Assembly: GCF_003201655.1 (NCBI RefSeq) | Contig: NZ_QJJU01000016.1 | Coordinates: 62,001-126,000, forward strand | From: Mycolicibacterium moriokaense | GTDB lineage: Bacteria > Actinomycetota > Actinomycetes > Mycobacteriales > Mycobacteriaceae | Length of the DNA stretch: 64,000 nt | Direction of reading: 5' to 3' | Notes under the pieces: generated by a model | The model's database searches: none | The model's input: only the letters and a program-made list of their open reading frames with translations | What the model was told of the DNA's origin: nothing | Part shown: positions 19,494-27,936 of the stretch, one piece after another | Numbering within the stretch: the first letter of the stretch is position 1 | Layout: each line of letters starts with the position of its first letter | Made by a program: the position numbers and the translations under genes

Positions 19494-20591
19494 CGGCAGC
19501 GACAGTTTGAGGATCTTGTGCACGACCGTGGCGAACTGGTGCGGCAGCGAGCCCTTGTTGTAGGGCACGCCGTAGCGCTCGCAGATCTCCTGAACCTCAG
19601 GCGCGATCTCTGCGTGGCGGTGCGCCGGGATATCGGGGAACAGGTGGTGCTCGATCTGGAACGACAGGTTGCCGCTCAGGATGTGAAAGAGCTTGCCGCC
19701 CGTCAGGTTTGCCGACCCGAGGATCTGGCGGAAGTACCACATGCCACGAGTTTCGGCCTTGGTCTCCTCGATGGAAAACTCCTGGGTGTCTTCGGGGAAG
19801 TGGCCGCAGAAGATGATCATGTACGACCAGACGTTGCGCATCAGGTTCGCTGTCAGATTGCCCGCGAGTACCAACGGCGCGAACGGACCAGCGAGCAGCG
19901 GGAAGGCGACATAGTCCTTCAGCGTCTGCCGCTTGGTCTTGCGCCAGATGCCCTCGATGATTTCGCGCTTATCGGCGATCGTGATCTCGCCTGCCCTGAT
20001 CCGTTCGGTCTCCAGCTCGTGCAGCGCGACGCCGTACTGGAATAGCACCATCAGCAGGAACGCGTAGATCGGGTTGCCAAGGAAATAGGGCCGCCACTTC
20101 TGGTCTTCGCTCATCCGCAGGATGCCGTAGCCGATGTCGCGGTCCATGCCGACGATGTTCGTGTAGGTGTGGTGCATGTAGTTGTGCGAGTGGCGCCACT
20201 GGTCGGCCGGGCATGCGGTGTCCCACTCGAACTTCTTGCCCGACAATGCCGGGTCGCCCGTCCAGTCGTACTGGCCGTGCATGATGTTGTGGCCGATCTC
20301 CATGTTGTCGAGGATCTTCGAGATGCCCAGCATTGCGGTGCCCGCGAGCCAGAACGGCGGGAAGATGCTGCCGAACAGCAGCGCCCGGCCACCGATCTCC
20401 AAGCCACGCTGCGTCTTGATGACGCGCCGGATGTAGGTGGTGTCGCGCTCACCCAGGTCGGCGATCACGCGTTCCTTGAGTGCGTCGAGCTCGCGGCCGA
20501 ACAACTCCGCCTGCTCGGGGGTCATCGTGACGGTCTTGCCGCCGACGGTCTTCGAGACGGGCTTCTGCGGGGTCAAGGTGCTGACAGTCAT
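19440..20591 (-). CDS. DesA3-like membrane acyl-CoA desaturase
   Basis: A 383-residue membrane di-iron desaturase with the three His boxes: H101xxxH105, H134/H136 with H140-H141 (HSHNYMHH) and QIEHH (312-316). It resembles M. tuberculosis DesA3 (Rv3229c), a stearoyl-CoA delta-9 desaturase, and like it is paired with a reductase (20606-21664, 14 bases upstream). Four membrane spans flank the boxes. The last 18 codons (RLTNRAPVGDAVPAAI region) overlap nei2 in antisense and look like a tail beyond the family core. Likely repressed by the divergent FabR/DesT-type regulator. Confidence 0.93.
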   Translation of the reverse strand: MTVSTLTPQKPVSKTVGGKTVTMTPEQAELFGRELDALKERVIADLGERDTTYIRRVIKTQRGLEIGGRALLFGSIFPPFWLAGTAMLGISKILDNMEIGHNIMHGQYDWTGDPALSGKKFEWDTACPADQWRHSHNYMHHTYTNIVGMDRDIGYGILRMSEDQKWRPYFLGNPIYAFLLMVLFQYGVALHELETERIRAGEITIADKREIIEGIWRKTKRQTLKDYVAFPLLAGPFAPLVLAGNLTANLMRNVWSYMIIFCGHFPEDTQEFSIEETKAETRGMWYFRQILGSANLTGGKLFHILSGNLSFQIEHHLFPDIPAHRHAEIAPEVQEICERYGVPYNKGSLPHQFATVVHKILKLSLPSRLTNRAPVGDAVPAAI

Positions 20592-20605
20592 GTCGTTCCT
20601 TTCGA

Positions 20606-21664
20606 TTACAGCGCGATGTCGACGTCACCGACGGGGACGGACACGCAGATCTGCACGTCCTCCGCCTCGGTGCTCGACATCACGCCGGTGGTCAGGTTTT
20701 TCACCACACCGCTGGTCTTGCGGCGGGTGCAGCTGTGGCAGATGCCCATTCGGCATCCGCTTTCGGGCGTCAGGCCTGCGGCCTCGGCCTGCTCGAGCAA
20801 CGGGCGCCCGTTATCCGTCACGGTGACACCGCTGTCGGCGAAGCTGACGGTGCCGCCGGACGTCTCGATCGGGGTGAATACGGGTGGGACAAAGCTTTCC
20901 GACAACGCCTCCGGGCAACGCTCGCGCACCGCCTGCACAAGGGAAGGCGGCCCACATACGAACACCGCTGTGTCGTCTCCGGGGTCGGGCATGGCGGCGG
21001 CGAGGTGCTCGGCGTCGAAATGGCCGGAGAGATCGCCCTCCCCGCCCCGGGTGTAGCCGTGCAATACCCGGACGCCGGACATCGCGGCGAGCTCTTCCGC
21101 GTAGCAGGCCTCCTGCGCGCTACGCGCGTAGTGGATGAAGGAGATCTCGCGATCGGAGCCTTCGTTTCGCATCGTGCGCAACATCGACATCACCGGAGTG
21201 ATGCCGCTGCCGCCGGAGACGAACAGGGTTCGCCGCGGCCGAGTGTCCGGGAGGGTGAAGTCACCGCCAACGGAATCGAGGCCGACAACCATGCCGGGGC
21301 GGGCGTGGTCGCACAGGTACACCGAGACCAGCCCGCCATCGTGACGGCCGATGGTCAGCTCGATGTACTGGGCACCCTCGGCACTGGCCGGCGAGTAGGG
21401 CCGGGTGCGGCGACGGCCGTCGATCTCGACCGTCAGGTTGATGTGCTGGCCGGCCCGGAAACCGGTGAACGCGCGGTTCGGTTCCAGCGTCAGCGTGACG
21501 CTGCGGGGGGTCTGCCGACGCACGGCGATCACCTTCGCGCGGGCGTCTGCCTGCGACCAGGTCGCGTCGACCAGCTCGGTGTATCGGTCCACGCCGTGGG
21601 GGCCGGTCAGCAGCTCCAGCAGAGGCGACCGTCGCACGCGGCGAGTCAAAGTTTGAGTGAACAT
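20606..21664 (-). CDS. Flavodoxin-reductase/ferredoxin electron donor for the desaturase
   Basis: A 352-residue three-domain oxidoreductase like Rv3230c: FAD domain (RPYSPAS), NAD(P) domain (GGSGITPVMSMLRT) and a C-terminal plant-type [2Fe-2S] domain (CRMGICHSC ... VQICVSVP). It passes electrons from NAD(P)H to the membrane desaturase encoded downstream. The frame is open to 21730, but I chose ATG 21664 because the conserved region starts there and it leaves space for promoters; the choice is not certain as no Shine-Dalgarno is seen. A candidate operator covers this start codon. Confidence 0.88.
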   Translation of the reverse strand: MFTQTLTRRVRRSPLLELLTGPHGVDRYTELVDATWSQADARAKVIAVRRQTPRSVTLTLEPNRAFTGFRAGQHINLTVEIDGRRRTRPYSPASAEGAQYIELTIGRHDGGLVSVYLCDHARPGMVVGLDSVGGDFTLPDTRPRRTLFVSGGSGITPVMSMLRTMRNEGSDREISFIHYARSAQEACYAEELAAMSGVRVLHGYTRGGEGDLSGHFDAEHLAAAMPDPGDDTAVFVCGPPSLVQAVRERCPEALSESFVPPVFTPIETSGGTVSFADSGVTVTDNGRPLLEQAEAAGLTPESGCRMGICHSCTRRKTSGVVKNLTTGVMSSTEAEDVQICVSVPVGDVDIAL

Positions 21665-21673
21665 GTGTATACC
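21656..21673. promoter_or_regulatory. FabR/DesT-like operator at the reductase start
   Basis: AGTGAAC-ATGT-GTATACC: an imperfect 18-bp inverted repeat with half-sites AGTGAAC and GGTATAC. It overlaps the start codon of the desaturase-reductase operon and a TATACA hexamer. The half-site is of the type recalled for DesT/FabR operators. Confidence 0.55.
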
Positions 21674-21732
21674 GTGCGCCTCGCGTAGATCCAGCGTCAA
21701 GAGATTCGGCCTGCATGTGGTAGGTTTCACAA

Positions 21733-21750
21733 AGTGAACAGTCGTACGCC
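21733..21750. promoter_or_regulatory. FabR/DesT-like operator at the regulator start
   Basis: AGTGAAC-AGTC-GTACGCC: a second 18-bp inverted repeat with the same left half-site AGTGAAC, the same four-base centre and a right half-site GGCGTAC. It overlaps the GTG start (21734) of the divergent TetR gene, so autoregulation is expected. Confidence 0.6.
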
Positions 21751-22417
21751 CAGTTCACGAACGGGCCGTTCCAGCAGGTCGAGTAAACCTCGGTCGCGCG
21801 ACACCCTGTCAAGGGAGGAGCGCAAGGAGGCCACCCGCAGGGCGATCGTCGCCGCTGCCCTGTGCCTGCTCGAGGACCAAAGCTTCGCGGCGCTGAGCCT
21901 GCGTGAAGTCACCCGGGAGGCAGGCATCGTGCCCGCCGCGTTCTATCGGCACTTCGAGTCGATGGAAGCGCTCGGGCTGGTTCTCATCGACGAATCGTTC
22001 CGCGCGCTGCGAGACATGCTGCGTGGTGCACGAGCGGGCAAGCTCGATCCGAACCGCGTCATCGAATCCTCGGTCGACATCCTCATCGACGGGGTCAACG
22101 AACGTCGCGAATACTGGCGCTTCATCGGGCGCGAGCGCTCAAGCGGCGTCACGGTGCTGCGCTACGCGATCCGCACCGAGATCCGGTTGATCACTTCCGA
22201 GCTGGCGATCGACCTTGCCCGAGGGCCCGGGCTGAACACCTGGAGCAGCGAGGACCTCAACATCCTGGCCAGTCTGTTCGTGAACTCGATGATCGTGATC
22301 GCCGAGGCCATCGAGGACGCGACCGATTCGGCGGCGATCGACGAGATCAAGCGAATCGCGGTCAAGCAGCTGCGGATGATCGCCGTCGGCGTCGGCGGGT
22401 GGCGCAGCGCAGGTTAG
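21734..22417 (+). CDS. FabR/DesT-type TetR regulator of unsaturated fatty acid synthesis
   Basis: A 227-residue TetR protein whose DNA-binding domain is of the FabR/DesT type (SLREVTREAGIVPAAFYRHF, then a VLIDESFRALRDMLR helix). FabR and DesT sense the acyl-CoA or acyl-ACP unsaturation ratio and repress fatty acid desaturation or fabA/fabB. DesT of Pseudomonas lies divergent from a desaturase and its reductase, exactly the layout here. A basic, Ser/Arg-rich tail of about 30 residues precedes the domain. TAGGTT at 21721-21726, seven bases before the GTG, predicts a leaderless mRNA starting inside the operator. Confidence 0.88.
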   Translation: MNSRTPSSRTGRSSRSSKPRSRDTLSREERKEATRRAIVAAALCLLEDQSFAALSLREVTREAGIVPAAFYRHFESMEALGLVLIDESFRALRDMLRGARAGKLDPNRVIESSVDILIDGVNERREYWRFIGRERSSGVTVLRYAIRTEIRLITSELAIDLARGPGLNTWSSEDLNILASLFVNSMIVIAEAIEDATDSAAIDEIKRIAVKQLRMIAVGVGGWRSAG

Positions 22418-22427
22418 CGTGTGGCCC

Positions 22428-23207
22428 ATGCCGCATCTCGAGCTGACCTACCCGCGTCCCGACATCGCCGTCCTGACCCTGAATCGGCCGGAGAAACTCA
22501 ATGCGCTGAACTACGAGCTCGTCGAGGAGTTCCACTCCGCCCTCGACGAGCTCGGCGCCAACAACGACTGCCGGGTCGTCGTGCTGACCGGGGCCGGTCG
22601 GGGATTCTGCTCGGGCCTGGACCTGACCGATCCGAGCCCGCCGCAGGCGGGCGGAGGCACCGAGTTCCCCCGGTCGGGCATGCGCTGGCAGGAGCGCATC
22701 GCGAACCTCACCGCGCGGATACACCGGCTTCGGCAGCCGGTGATCGCGGCCGTCAACGGCCCCGCATACGGCGGCGGGTTCGGCTTCGCGCTGGCCTGCG
22801 ACATCCGAATCGCCTCCGAGTCGGCACGGTTCTGCACACAGTTCATCAAGCTCGGCCTCGGCGGCTGCGACATCGGGGTCAGCTACACGCTGCCGCGCAT
22901 CGTCGGCGCCGGGCCTGCGTTCGATCTCATTCTTACTGCACGAGTGGTCGATGCCGACGAGGCGCTGCGGCTGGGCCTCGTCTCGCGATTGTCAGACTCG
23001 GTGGTCGACGACGCGCTGGCGATCGCCGAAACACTCTGCGGCTACGGGAAATTCGGGCTCGAGTCGACAAAGCAGGTGATGTGGGCAAACCTCGATGCTG
23101 GAAGCCTTGAGGCTGCCCTGCATCTGGAGAACCGCAGCCAGATCCTGTCGTCCACCGGTGGGGGGATCGGCGACGCTAGCGCGGCGTTCCACCACCGTCA
23201 GCGATAA
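22428..23207 (+). CDS. Enoyl-CoA hydratase/isomerase family protein
   Basis: A 259-residue crotonase: LNRPEKLNALN near the N-terminus, CSGLDLTDP (oxyanion loop), NGPAYGGGFGFALACDIRIAS and LGLGGCDIGVSYTLPR. The second oxyanion Gly is present; the catalytic positions carry Asp rather than the usual Glu pair, as in one mycobacterial EchA subgroup, so hydratase activity is likely but not certain. TAGCGT (22415-22420), overlapping the TetR stop, sits seven bases before the ATG, which favours this start over GTG 22419. Its 3' end overlaps the convergent SDR by 32 bases. Confidence 0.9.
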   Translation: MPHLELTYPRPDIAVLTLNRPEKLNALNYELVEEFHSALDELGANNDCRVVVLTGAGRGFCSGLDLTDPSPPQAGGGTEFPRSGMRWQERIANLTARIHRLRQPVIAAVNGPAYGGGFGFALACDIRIASESARFCTQFIKLGLGGCDIGVSYTLPRIVGAGPAFDLILTARVVDADEALRLGLVSRLSDSVVDDALAIAETLCGYGKFGLESTKQVMWANLDAGSLEAALHLENRSQILSSTGGGIGDASAAFHHRQR

Positions 23208-23946
23208 TGACCGTCCCTGTCATGTAACTTCCGGCGTCGGAGGCCAGAAGCATTGCGGCGCCGACCATCTCATCCGGCTTCGCCAGCCGCTTCATCAGCG
23301 TGGCGCCGGCCATGTGGTCGATCGCCGCTTGCGGGTTGTTGCGCATCATGTCGGTGTCGACAGGTCCGGGCGCGATGGCGTTCACCCGGATGCCGACCGA
23401 CGCGTATTCGGCAGCCATCGAACGAGTGAACGACATCAACGCCGCCTTTGTGGATGAATAGATCGACGTCGCCGCCGCGAAGTTGAACGCGCCGACCGAA
23501 ATCATGTTCACCACGGCGGCATGCGAACTCTCCTTGAGATGGGGCAGCGCGGCCTGCACCAGAAACACCGGACCGCGCAGGTTGACTTCGTATGACTTTT
23601 CAAATGCGGCTTCGGTCATCTGCCCGAGTGGCTCGGCAAGTGCGTTCGCGGCGTTGTTGACCACGACGTCGACGCCGCCAAACTCGTCGACGGTCCGTTG
23701 CACCAGTGCTCGGAGGTCATCGACTTTGCCAAGGTGGGTGGGTACCCCGATGGCGTTTCCGCCAAGCCCACGGAGATGCTCCGCGGCCTGTTCGCAGGCA
23801 TCGGGCTTGCGGCTGGCCACCACCACATTCGCGCCTGCCAGCACGAAGCCTTCTGCCAGCGCGAGGCCGATGCCTCTGGTGCCGCCCGTCACGATGACGG
23901 TGCGGCCGGTCATGTCGAAGAGACGGTCAAACGATGTGCGATCCAC
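23176..23946 (-). CDS. Short-chain dehydrogenase/reductase
   Basis: A 256-residue classical SDR: TGGTRGIG cofactor loop, NNAAN (instead of NNAG), MISVGAF with the catalytic Ser and YSSTK with the Tyr/Lys pair, ending in the typical GG-T tail. The GTG at 23946 lies four bases after the stop of the NmrA-like gene upstream and is preferred; the ATG at 23913 is the alternative. Last gene of a three-gene operon with DUF1330 and NmrA-like proteins. Substrate unknown. Confidence 0.9.
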   Translation of the reverse strand: MDRTSFDRLFDMTGRTVIVTGGTRGIGLALAEGFVLAGANVVVASRKPDACEQAAEHLRGLGGNAIGVPTHLGKVDDLRALVQRTVDEFGGVDVVVNNAANALAEPLGQMTEAAFEKSYEVNLRGPVFLVQAALPHLKESSHAAVVNMISVGAFNFAAATSIYSSTKAALMSFTRSMAAEYASVGIRVNAIAPGPVDTDMMRNNPQAAIDHMAGATLMKRLAKPDEMVGAAMLLASDAGSYMTGTVIIADGGGTPR

Positions 23947-23950
23947 GCGG

Positions 23951-24841
23951 TCAGTAGAACAGATCGGGATTCGACGCCACCCACTGCTCAACGGTTTGGG
24001 CAGGCTGTCCGGTGATCCGCTCGACGTCGTCGGTCGCGCGGTTGTAGCGGTCTTCGCGGTGCAGCCGCGCCATCGTGGCGATGTGCTGCTGGACGTGCTC
24101 AGGAAGCCCGATCGGTGCGAGCACGTCGCGCAGCCATTCGTCGTAGGACACGTCCTCACCGGCGACGGGCCGTCCCAACGCGCGGGCGTATTGATCGGCG
24201 AGGCCGTCGATATCGAGCACTTCGGGGCCGGTCAGTTCGTACACGTTGCCGATGTGGTCGGCCGGATCACGTAGGAGGGCGGCGACGACGCGCGCGACGT
24301 CGTCGGCGGCGATCGGCGAGGTGTGACCGGATCCGAACGGAAGCACGAGCGCACCCCGGTCCCGGATGGTGGGCGCCGCGAGGATCGTGAACAACGGATT
24401 GTCGAGGAAAGCCGTTGGTCGCACATGGATTACCGGCAGGCCCGACCAATTGAGCACATGTTCGGCCAGCCAGTGCAGCCGTTGGTGGTGGGATTCATCG
24501 GTACTCGTCAGCGTCATCTGCGACACCGTCATCTGCGACATGTTGACGATCGCATCGAGGTGGCCCCGCTCCAACGCCACCGCACACACCTCGGTGGTGG
24601 CCAGCAGGTAGTCCGCCGAAACGCTCATATTGAAGAACATGCGACGAGCGCCGTCCATTGCGTCGACGATGTCTGCGGCGCAGGTCAGATCGCCGACGAT
24701 AACCTCGGCGCCCAGCGCTCTCAGTTGATCGGCGCGCTCGTCGTCTCGACGCACCATTGCGCGGACGTGCTCGCCGCCGTCTAGGAGTAGCTCGACGACG
24801 CGACGGCTGACCCCACCGCCGGCGCCCGTGATCAGGAACAT
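23951..24841 (-). CDS. NmrA-like NAD(P)-binding protein
   Basis: A 296-residue atypical SDR of the NmrA/HSCARG type (FLITGAGGGVSRRVVELLL, VRRDDER, VIVGDLT, then HVRPTAFLDNPLF). Members bind NAD(P) and act as redox sensors or as quinone/isoflavone-type reductases. It lies between a DUF1330 gene (four bases upstream) and an SDR (four bases downstream), suggesting one catabolic or detoxification operon. Confidence 0.88.
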   Translation of the reverse strand: MFLITGAGGGVSRRVVELLLDGGEHVRAMVRRDDERADQLRALGAEVIVGDLTCAADIVDAMDGARRMFFNMSVSADYLLATTEVCAVALERGHLDAIVNMSQMTVSQMTLTSTDESHHQRLHWLAEHVLNWSGLPVIHVRPTAFLDNPLFTILAAPTIRDRGALVLPFGSGHTSPIAADDVARVVAALLRDPADHIGNVYELTGPEVLDIDGLADQYARALGRPVAGEDVSYDEWLRDVLAPIGLPEHVQQHIATMARLHREDRYNRATDDVERITGQPAQTVEQWVASNPDLFY

Positions 24842-24845
24842 GGCG

Positions 24846-25229
24846 TCAGTCGGCCATCGACCAGATCGATGTGGCGATCAGGTCGCCGCGGTCCAGCCCC
24901 CCTGCGCGGTACTCGTGCACCTTGAGGTACTCCTCGTTGGTCACCATGTCGAGGAATGCCGCGGGCGACGGGTACTCGACGACGATAATGGCGTCCCACC
25001 AAGGCTTTTCGCCGTCACCAATCACCACGCCAGGTGTGGCACCGACGTAGCGGACCGTGCCGCCGACGCGCTGCAGGTGCGGAGCGACCTCCTGTGCGTA
25101 GCGGAAGTAGCTTTCGCGGCCACCGTCGGCTGTGAACTGCAGCAGGTTGATCATCACGACTGGTTCGTCGGCCGGCCTCGCTGCCAGCGCCGCGAACTGC
25201 TCTGGCGTCGGTTCCAACGACGAACTCAT
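24846..25229 (-). CDS. DUF1330 (dimeric alpha-beta barrel) protein
   Basis: A 127-residue protein of the DUF1330 family, a ferredoxin-like dimeric barrel (VVMINLLQFT, YGATPG-like VGATPGVVIGD, WWDAIIVVEYPSPAAFLDM, AGLDRGDL). The ATG at 25229 is preferred because CAGGAGG lies seven bases upstream; the open frame further back is not homologous. First gene of the DUF1330-NmrA-SDR operon. Enzymatic role unknown. Confidence 0.88.
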   Translation of the reverse strand: MSSSLEPTPEQFAALAARPADEPVVMINLLQFTADGGRESYFRYAQEVAPHLQRVGGTVRYVGATPGVVIGDGEKPWWDAIIVVEYPSPAAFLDMVTNEEYLKVHEYRAGGLDRGDLIATSIWSMAD

Positions 25230-25266
25230 CGCATCCTCCTGAGCGGGGTCGACATGGTGATTCGCT

Positions 25267-26136
25267 TCATTGTGCGCCGCCAAGACTGCGTTGGCTCTCG
25301 AACCGGCGAGGATGACCGGTCGTTGGGTCCTCGAATTCGAGGCTGTGCGCCAGCAGCTGCAGCGGTCGCGAGAAGTCGTCGGCTGCCACATCAATCACGG
25401 CCGGGTACAGCGGATCCCCGATGATCGGCAGTCCCAGAGAGCCCATGTGCACCCGCAACTGATGCGTGCGTCCCGTGCGCGGCTTCAGGCGGTAGAGGCC
25501 GTCGCCCAGATGCTCGACCATTGTCTCTGCGTTCGGTTCGCCGGGCTCCTCGAAGGCTTGTAACTGCCCGCGTAGCTTGATGATTCGGCTGCGCACCACC
25601 GTCGGGAGCTCGAGTTCCGGATCGACCGCCGACCGCGCCAGGTAGGTCTTGCGCACCAGACCTCGCGCGAACAACGTCTGGTATGCGCCCCGTACGTCAC
25701 GGCGCGTCGTCAACAGGAGCACTCCCGCCGTCAGCCGGTCTAGCCTGTGCGCAGGCGATAGCTCCGGCAGATCGAGTTCGCGCCTCAACCGCACCACCGC
25801 TGTCTGCGCGACGTGCCGTCCCCGCGGCATCGTCGCCAGGAAATGCGGCTTGTCGACCACCACGATGTCGTCGTCGCGATACAGCACCGGAATGTCGAAA
25901 GGCACTGGCACCTCGTCGCGCAATTCCCGATAGAAGTACACATGCGCGCCAGCCCTCAGCACTGTAGTTTCGGTGACCACCCTACCGTCGGGCGAGACGA
26001 CCTCTCCCGCAAGTACTTTCGCCGCTGCATCGTCGCCCCACCGCGCCCGGAATTCGTCGACCACCAGCCCGCCGCGCAGCCGCACCCGCGCCGGACCAAG
26101 GCCGTCGCGCACCGGAAGCGGTGCGGCACGCCTCAA
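25267..26136 (-). CDS. RluA-family pseudouridine synthase (Rv3300c-like)
   Basis: A 289-residue RluA/RluD-type pseudouridine synthase: DKPHFLATMPRG, the catalytic motif AHRLDRLTAG with Asp133 as nucleophile, KTYLA, and TGRTHQLRVHM. It isomerises uridines in rRNA or tRNA; the target is not known for this subfamily. The start is a TTG (26136-26134) that overlaps the glpD2 stop (TTGA), with no better candidate near, so translation is probably coupled to glpD2. Confidence 0.9.
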   Translation of the reverse strand: MRRAAPLPVRDGLGPARVRLRGGLVVDEFRARWGDDAAAKVLAGEVVSPDGRVVTETTVLRAGAHVYFYRELRDEVPVPFDIPVLYRDDDIVVVDKPHFLATMPRGRHVAQTAVVRLRRELDLPELSPAHRLDRLTAGVLLLTTRRDVRGAYQTLFARGLVRKTYLARSAVDPELELPTVVRSRIIKLRGQLQAFEEPGEPNAETMVEHLGDGLYRLKPRTGRTHQLRVHMGSLGLPIIGDPLYPAVIDVAADDFSRPLQLLAHSLEFEDPTTGHPRRFESQRSLGGAQ

Positions 26137-27878
26137 TTGAGCGGCACCGGTTCCAGGATCTCCTGGCGCGCCTCCGGCGCCGCGGCACGCAGCGCGTCGG
26201 CGGACTCGTCGTCGGGCTGGGCCTGAGACATCACCTCGGCTTCGACCCGTGCAATGTAGGTCGACACTTCACGGTCGACGTCCTCGGCGCTCCATCCGAG
26301 CACGGGGGCGACGACCTCTGCCACTTCGCGCGCGCAATCCATCCCGCGGTGCGGATATTCGATCGAGATTCGCATCCGTCGCGCCAGAATGTCCTCGAGG
26401 TGGAGTGCACCCTCAGCCGCGGCCGCGTACCACGCCTCCACCTTCAGATACACCGGCGCTTCGGTGATCGGTGTCAGTAGTTCCGGTCGACCTTCGGCCA
26501 TCGCCAGCACCTCGCCGATCAGCGAGCCGTACCGATCCAACAAATGGCGGACACGGTACGGGTGCAGGCCGTAATGCGCACCGACGCTTTCGGTTTGGTT
26601 GATCAGCGCGAAATAGCCGTCGGCGCCCATCAGCGGCACCTTCTCGGTGATCGACAGCGCCACCCTTGCCGGGATGTACTCGGCAGCGGCGTCGATCGCA
26701 TCCTCGGCCATCACCCGATAGGTGGTGTACTTGCCGCCTGCGATGGCCACCAGGCCCGGGGCGGGCACCGCGACGGCGTGCTCACGGGACAGTTTGGACG
26801 TTTCCTCACTCTCCCCCGCCAGCAGTGGGCGCAGCCCGGCATAGACCCCGTCGATGTCGTCGTGGGTCAACGGTGTCGCCAGCACCGTGTTGACGGTCCG
26901 CAGGATGTAATCGATGTCGGCCTTGGTGGCCGCGGGGTGGGCCAGGTCGAGGTTCCAGTCGGTGTCCGTCGTGCCGATGATCCAGTGAGTGCCCCACGGG
27001 ATGACGAACAGCACTGACTTCTCGGTGCGCAGGATGATCGCGACCTCGCTGACCACCCGGTCGCGCGGCACCACGATGTGCACCCCCTTGGAGGCCCGCA
27101 CCCGGAACCGTCCGCGCTGCTTGGATAGCGCCTGGATCTCGTCGGTCCACACCCCGGTGGCGTTGACCACCACATGGCCGTGCACTTCGGTGATCGCGCC
27201 GTCCTCGGAGTCGCGGATCGTCACCCCGGTGACGCGGTCGCCCTCGCGAAGCAGCGAAACCACCTGGCTCGACGACCGCACCACCGCGCCGTACTGGGCC
27301 GCGGTGCGTGCCACCGTCATGGTGTGACGGGCGTCGTCGACGACTGTGTCGTAGTACCGGATCCCTCCGATCAGCGAGCTCCGCTTGAGCCCGGGCGACA
27401 GTCGCAGCGCACCCGCGCGAGTCAAATGCTTCTGCGCAGGAACCGATTTCGCGCCACCGAGCTGGTCGTAAAGGAAGATGCCTGCGGCCACATATGGCCG
27501 CTCCCACCACCGATTGGTCAGTGGAAACAGAAACGGCAGCGGCTTGACCAGATGCGGCGCCAGCGTAGTGAGCGACAGCTCGCGCTCGTGCAGCGCTTCG
27601 CGGACCAACCCGAACTCCAGCTGCTCCAGGTAGCGCAGCCCGCCGTGGAACATCTTCGACGATCGGCTCGAGGTCCCTGAGGCGAAATCGCGGGCCTCGA
27701 CGAGCGCCACCTTCAAGCCCCGGGTGGCGGCGTCAAGGGCGGCTCCGGCCCCGACCACACCGCCGCCGACGACCACGACGTCGAACTGCTCACTGCCCAG
27801 CTGCTCCCAGGCCTGTTTTCGCTGTTTGGGGCCAAGGAAGGTCTGCCCCTTGCCCGGTGCGGGGTTCGGGTCAATCAC
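26133..27878 (-). CDS. glpD2: Glycerol-3-phosphate dehydrogenase (FAD, quinone-linked)
   Basis: A 581-residue GlpD homologue (Rv3302c): FAD-binding GGGVVGAGAALDAATRG near residue 38, followed by SSRSSKMFHGGLRYL, and a C-terminal DAO_C domain. It oxidises sn-glycerol-3-phosphate to dihydroxyacetone phosphate at the membrane and passes electrons to menaquinone. The start is GTG 27878 with AAGGAG ten bases upstream. It is downstream of lpdA with a 58-base gap, the order found in M. tuberculosis (where phoY1 intervenes nearby but is absent here). Confidence 0.95.
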   Translation of the reverse strand: MIDPNPAPGKGQTFLGPKQRKQAWEQLGSEQFDVVVVGGGVVGAGAALDAATRGLKVALVEARDFASGTSSRSSKMFHGGLRYLEQLEFGLVREALHERELSLTTLAPHLVKPLPFLFPLTNRWWERPYVAAGIFLYDQLGGAKSVPAQKHLTRAGALRLSPGLKRSSLIGGIRYYDTVVDDARHTMTVARTAAQYGAVVRSSSQVVSLLREGDRVTGVTIRDSEDGAITEVHGHVVVNATGVWTDEIQALSKQRGRFRVRASKGVHIVVPRDRVVSEVAIILRTEKSVLFVIPWGTHWIIGTTDTDWNLDLAHPAATKADIDYILRTVNTVLATPLTHDDIDGVYAGLRPLLAGESEETSKLSREHAVAVPAPGLVAIAGGKYTTYRVMAEDAIDAAAEYIPARVALSITEKVPLMGADGYFALINQTESVGAHYGLHPYRVRHLLDRYGSLIGEVLAMAEGRPELLTPITEAPVYLKVEAWYAAAAEGALHLEDILARRMRISIEYPHRGMDCAREVAEVVAPVLGWSAEDVDREVSTYIARVEAEVMSQAQPDDESADALRAAAPEARQEILEPVPLN

Positions 27879-27936
27879 TTCGAGTGGACTCCTTGTTACT
27901 CGTCGGTACGGGTCGCCGTTCCCAGGTTACGTGGAG

